Origin: Serratia sp. Ag1 | Lineage (GTDB): Bacteria; Pseudomonadota; Gammaproteobacteria; Enterobacterales; Enterobacteriaceae | Direction: 5' to 3' | Assembly: GCF_000743355.1 (NCBI RefSeq) | Contig: NZ_JQEI01000008.1 | Location: 1 to 64,000 of the forward strand | Length of the DNA stretch: 64,000 bases | Shown: positions 62,052 through 64,000 of the stretch, piece after piece | Layout of the letters: every line of letters starts with the position of its first letter | Position numbering within the stretch: position 1 is the stretch's first letter | Notes under the pieces: generated by a model | What the model was told of the DNA's origin: nothing | The model's database searches: none | Seen by the model: only the letters and a program-made list of their open reading frames with translations | Made by a program: the position numbers and the translations under genes

Positions 62052-62825
62052 TCAGCGCCCTGTGTAATGCGGTGTACGTTTTTCGAAGAAGGCAGCAATG
62101 CCTTCGCGGCGATCCTCAGTGGCGGCCAAGGTGACAAACTGTTGGCGTTCCAGCTGTAAACCTTGGCTCAGGCCGATTTCCTGCGCCTGCTTCAGCGCCT
62201 GCTTGGCGGCACGCAGTGCCAGCGGTGCATGTTGGCTGATGCGTTGGGCGATCTGTTGGGTGCGCTCCAGCGTCAGCGCATCAACACAAACCTCACTCAC
62301 TAACCCGGCCTGCTGTGCACTGCGGGCGTCGATGGCCTCGCCGGTCAGCACCATTTGATAGGCGCGGGATTTACCCACACAGCGAATCAGGCGCTGCGTG
62401 CCGCCTGCACCGGGGATCAGGCCCAAAGTGATTTCCGGCAAACCGAAATGGGCGCTTTCGCCACAAATCACGATGTCGCAGGCCAGCGCTAATTCACAAC
62501 CGGCACCGAGCGCATAGCCGTTCACTGCTGCTAACAGCGGTTTGCTGAATTGCGCTAAGCGTTGCCATAGCAGGGGGCGGCGATCGAGTAGGGCAGCAGC
62601 GACATCCTGCTGTTGCAATTCACGCAGGTCGGCACCGGCAGCGAAAAAGCGTGCGGCACCAGTCAGCACGACCGCACCCACCTGTACATCGGCGTCGGCC
62701 TGTTCCAGTAGATAAACCAACTGTTCCAGGCACGGGGTGCTCAACGCATTGCGGGCTTCGGGGCGATGCAGTTGCAGCGTTACCACCCGCTGGTGCTGTT
62801 CACGTAAAATCCAAGGGGTTTCCAT
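62052..62825 (-). CDS. paaF: PaaF, 2,3-dehydroadipyl-CoA hydratase
   Basis: 257 residues, crotonase superfamily. The first half has AVVLTGAARFFAAGADLREL and YALGAGCELALACDIVI. The catalytic glutamates are in the blocks AVNGYALGAGCE and GLPEITLGLIPGAGGTQRL. It adds water to 2,3-dehydroadipyl-CoA. The order paaE-paaF-paaG-paaH matches E. coli. Confidence 0.95.
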   Translation of the reverse strand: METPWILREQHQRVVTLQLHRPEARNALSTPCLEQLVYLLEQADADVQVGAVVLTGAARFFAAGADLRELQQQDVAAALLDRRPLLWQRLAQFSKPLLAAVNGYALGAGCELALACDIVICGESAHFGLPEITLGLIPGAGGTQRLIRCVGKSRAYQMVLTGEAIDARSAQQAGLVSEVCVDALTLERTQQIAQRISQHAPLALRAAKQALKQAQEIGLSQGLQLERQQFVTLAATEDRREGIAAFFEKRTPHYTGR

Positions 62826-62833
62826 GGCAACTC

Positions 62834-63889
62834 CTAAACGTCAAAGTCCAGCACCACGCCTTCACCGCGTGGCCAGGACTGGCAGCTCAAAACGTAGCCT
62901 GCTGCCAACTGATCCGGCTCCAGGCTGTAGTTGATCGCCATATCCACTTCACCGGCTTTCAGTTTGCATTTGCAGGTAGCGCAGACACCGCCCTTGCAGG
63001 CGTAGGGCAGGTCGGCCCCTTGGCGTAATGCTGCATCAAGAATGCTGTCATCTTCGGTGCCGACGTCGATCTTCAGGCGGCGGCCATCGAGCTGGATCTC
63101 CACCTGAGTGGCATTGCGGTTACCACTGTTGGCCGGGCGCGTTGCGCTGCTGGTGTTGAAGCGTTCGCTATGAATGCGTTCGGCAGGCAGGCCAGCTAAC
63201 TCCAGCACGGTATGCGCCTCGTCCATCATCGCTTCTGGGCCGCAGATAAAAGCATGGTCGAATTCGTTGAAAGCCAGCAGCGTTTTGCCGATGGCAGTGA
63301 GATGTTCACTGTCGATGCGGCCACCGAGCAGCGGGCTGTCGAGGCTTTCCTGGCTGAACAGGTACAACGGCTGAAAGCGTTGTGGATAACGGTTTTTCAG
63401 ATCTGATAGTGCTTCTTTAAACATCACCGAGCGGCTGGTACGGTTGCCGTAAATCAGGGTGAAATGGCTATTGGGCTCCTGTTGCAGGGTGGCCTTGATG
63501 ATCGACAGCATTGGCGTAATGCCAGAACCGGCGGCTATCGCCAGATAGTGGCCTTGCGTGTGGGGTTGTGGCTGATAACCGAAACGGCCTTGCGGCACCA
63601 TCACGTCCAGTTCGTCGCCCACTTGCAGCCTTTGGTTGATAAAAGAAGAGAAACGCCCCTGATGAATAGCTTTCACCCCAATCTGCAACAGACCTTCCTG
63701 TGGGGCACTACAGATGGAATAACAGCGGCGCAGCTCTTCGCCATTAACCTTGGCTTTCAGCGTCAGGTGCTGGCCGGGGGTATAGCGGTAATGAGGTTTT
63801 AATTCGTCCGGCACGCGCAGCGTGATGGCCACGGCATCCGGCGTTTCGCGTTCGATGGCTGCGACATTCAGGCGATGAAAGACCGTCAT
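62834..63889 (-). CDS. paaE: PaaE, reductase subunit of phenylacetyl-CoA epoxidase
   Basis: 351 residues from ATG 63889, chosen for TTTAGGAG seven bases before it and because the longer reading to 63934 overlaps paaD. FAD-binding part: RYTPGQHLTLKAKV and RCYSICSAP. NAD-binding part: LAIAAGSGITPMLSIIKATL. C-terminal plant-type 2Fe-2S part: YACKGGVCATCKCKLKAGEV with a fourth Cys in LSCQSWP. It passes electrons from NADPH to the PaaA di-iron oxygenase. Confidence 0.95.
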   Translation of the reverse strand: MTVFHRLNVAAIERETPDAVAITLRVPDELKPHYRYTPGQHLTLKAKVNGEELRRCYSICSAPQEGLLQIGVKAIHQGRFSSFINQRLQVGDELDVMVPQGRFGYQPQPHTQGHYLAIAAGSGITPMLSIIKATLQQEPNSHFTLIYGNRTSRSVMFKEALSDLKNRYPQRFQPLYLFSQESLDSPLLGGRIDSEHLTAIGKTLLAFNEFDHAFICGPEAMMDEAHTVLELAGLPAERIHSERFNTSSATRPANSGNRNATQVEIQLDGRRLKIDVGTEDDSILDAALRQGADLPYACKGGVCATCKCKLKAGEVDMAINYSLEPDQLAAGYVLSCQSWPRGEGVVLDFDV

Positions 63890-63897
63890 GGTTGCTC

Positions 63898-64000
63898 CTA
63901 AATACATTTGAAGTAGTCGAACGGTTCCCGGCATGCGCAGCAGCGATACAGCGCTTTGCAGGCGGTGGAGCCGAACTCACTGATTTTTTCTGTCGAGGCG
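63898..64000 (-). CDS. paaD: PaaD, C-terminal end
   Basis: The last 33 residues are visible on the minus strand; the rest lies past the window edge. The text reads FGSTACKALYRCCACREPFD, then YFKCI and stop, the Cys-rich tail of PaaD. PaaD is needed to mature the iron centres of the epoxidase complex. The stop lies eight bases before the paaE start. Confidence 0.85.
   Translation of the reverse strand, partial: ASTEKISEFGSTACKALYRCCACREPFDYFKCI

Noticed and set aside
1..64000. CRISPR arrays and rRNA genes
   Set aside because: No regularly spaced short repeats and no rRNA-like stretches were seen anywhere in the window.

Overview
The window looks like chromosomal DNA of an Enterobacterales species, most likely Serratia or a close relative. 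This rests on a phenylacetate (paa) operon in the order seen in E. coli, mtfA next to tRNA-Asn, ydcH, a type VI secretion (T6SS) cluster end, and many chaperone-usher fimbriae. The species cannot be fixed from sequence reading alone.

Left part (1-7.1 kb). The window opens in the end of a T6SS cluster (tssJ, tssE). Two tandem paralogues follow, each built from four Myb/SANT-like repeats. Next is a compact operon of four genes: a WYL-domain repressor preceded by a perfect palindromic operator, a protein with a glycine-rich membrane-active centre, a protein with an HNH-like motif and membrane segments, and a small cysteine-cluster (YkgJ-like) protein. I do not recognise this as a named system. 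Its layout resembles a regulated anti-phage or stress module, and it is the best candidate here for something undescribed.

Defence/mobile region (7.1-22.1 kb). A tightly overlapping operon encodes a helix-turn-helix regulator, type I restriction subunits HsdR, HsdM and HsdS (the last two with long C-terminal extensions), an ABC-type ATPase and an HNH nuclease. The last two resemble a Septu (PtuAB) pair. Downstream come AT-rich membrane-protein genes, including a DUF6338-like protein paired with a 55-residue Pro/Gly-rich protein. Then come scars of IS5, IS66 and a helicase, and a P4-type integrase broken by an amber codon, next to tRNA-Asn.

Fimbrial region (22.1-46 kb). This lies between two identical tRNA-Asn genes. 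It holds a complete fimbrial operon (minus strand) and a mirror-image second operon (plus strand, two tandem pilins, no adhesin). Between them are a LysR regulator, a DsbA-like protein and a YdhR-like protein. A third set (pilin, chaperone, adhesin) lacks an usher and sits among gene fragments, an att-like remnant and an integrase fragment, suggesting a decayed 4.8 kb island. A Bcr/CflA exporter and a two-component flavin monooxygenase pair also lie here.

Core-like region (46-64 kb). This holds mtfA, ydcH, a GST/PNPOx pair with a LysR regulator, and a four-gene set (formamidase-like hydrolase, RidA, aminotransferase, permease) suggestive of kynurenine or aromatic amino acid use. It ends with paaY and paaX, a ClpP-like peptidase gene, and paaK back to paaD, which is cut by the window edge. 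PaaX is expected to repress the paa operon until phenylacetyl-CoA is made by PaaK. PaaE, with PaaABCD outside the window, epoxidises the ring, and PaaG, F, H, J and I carry the product to acetyl-CoA and succinyl-CoA.
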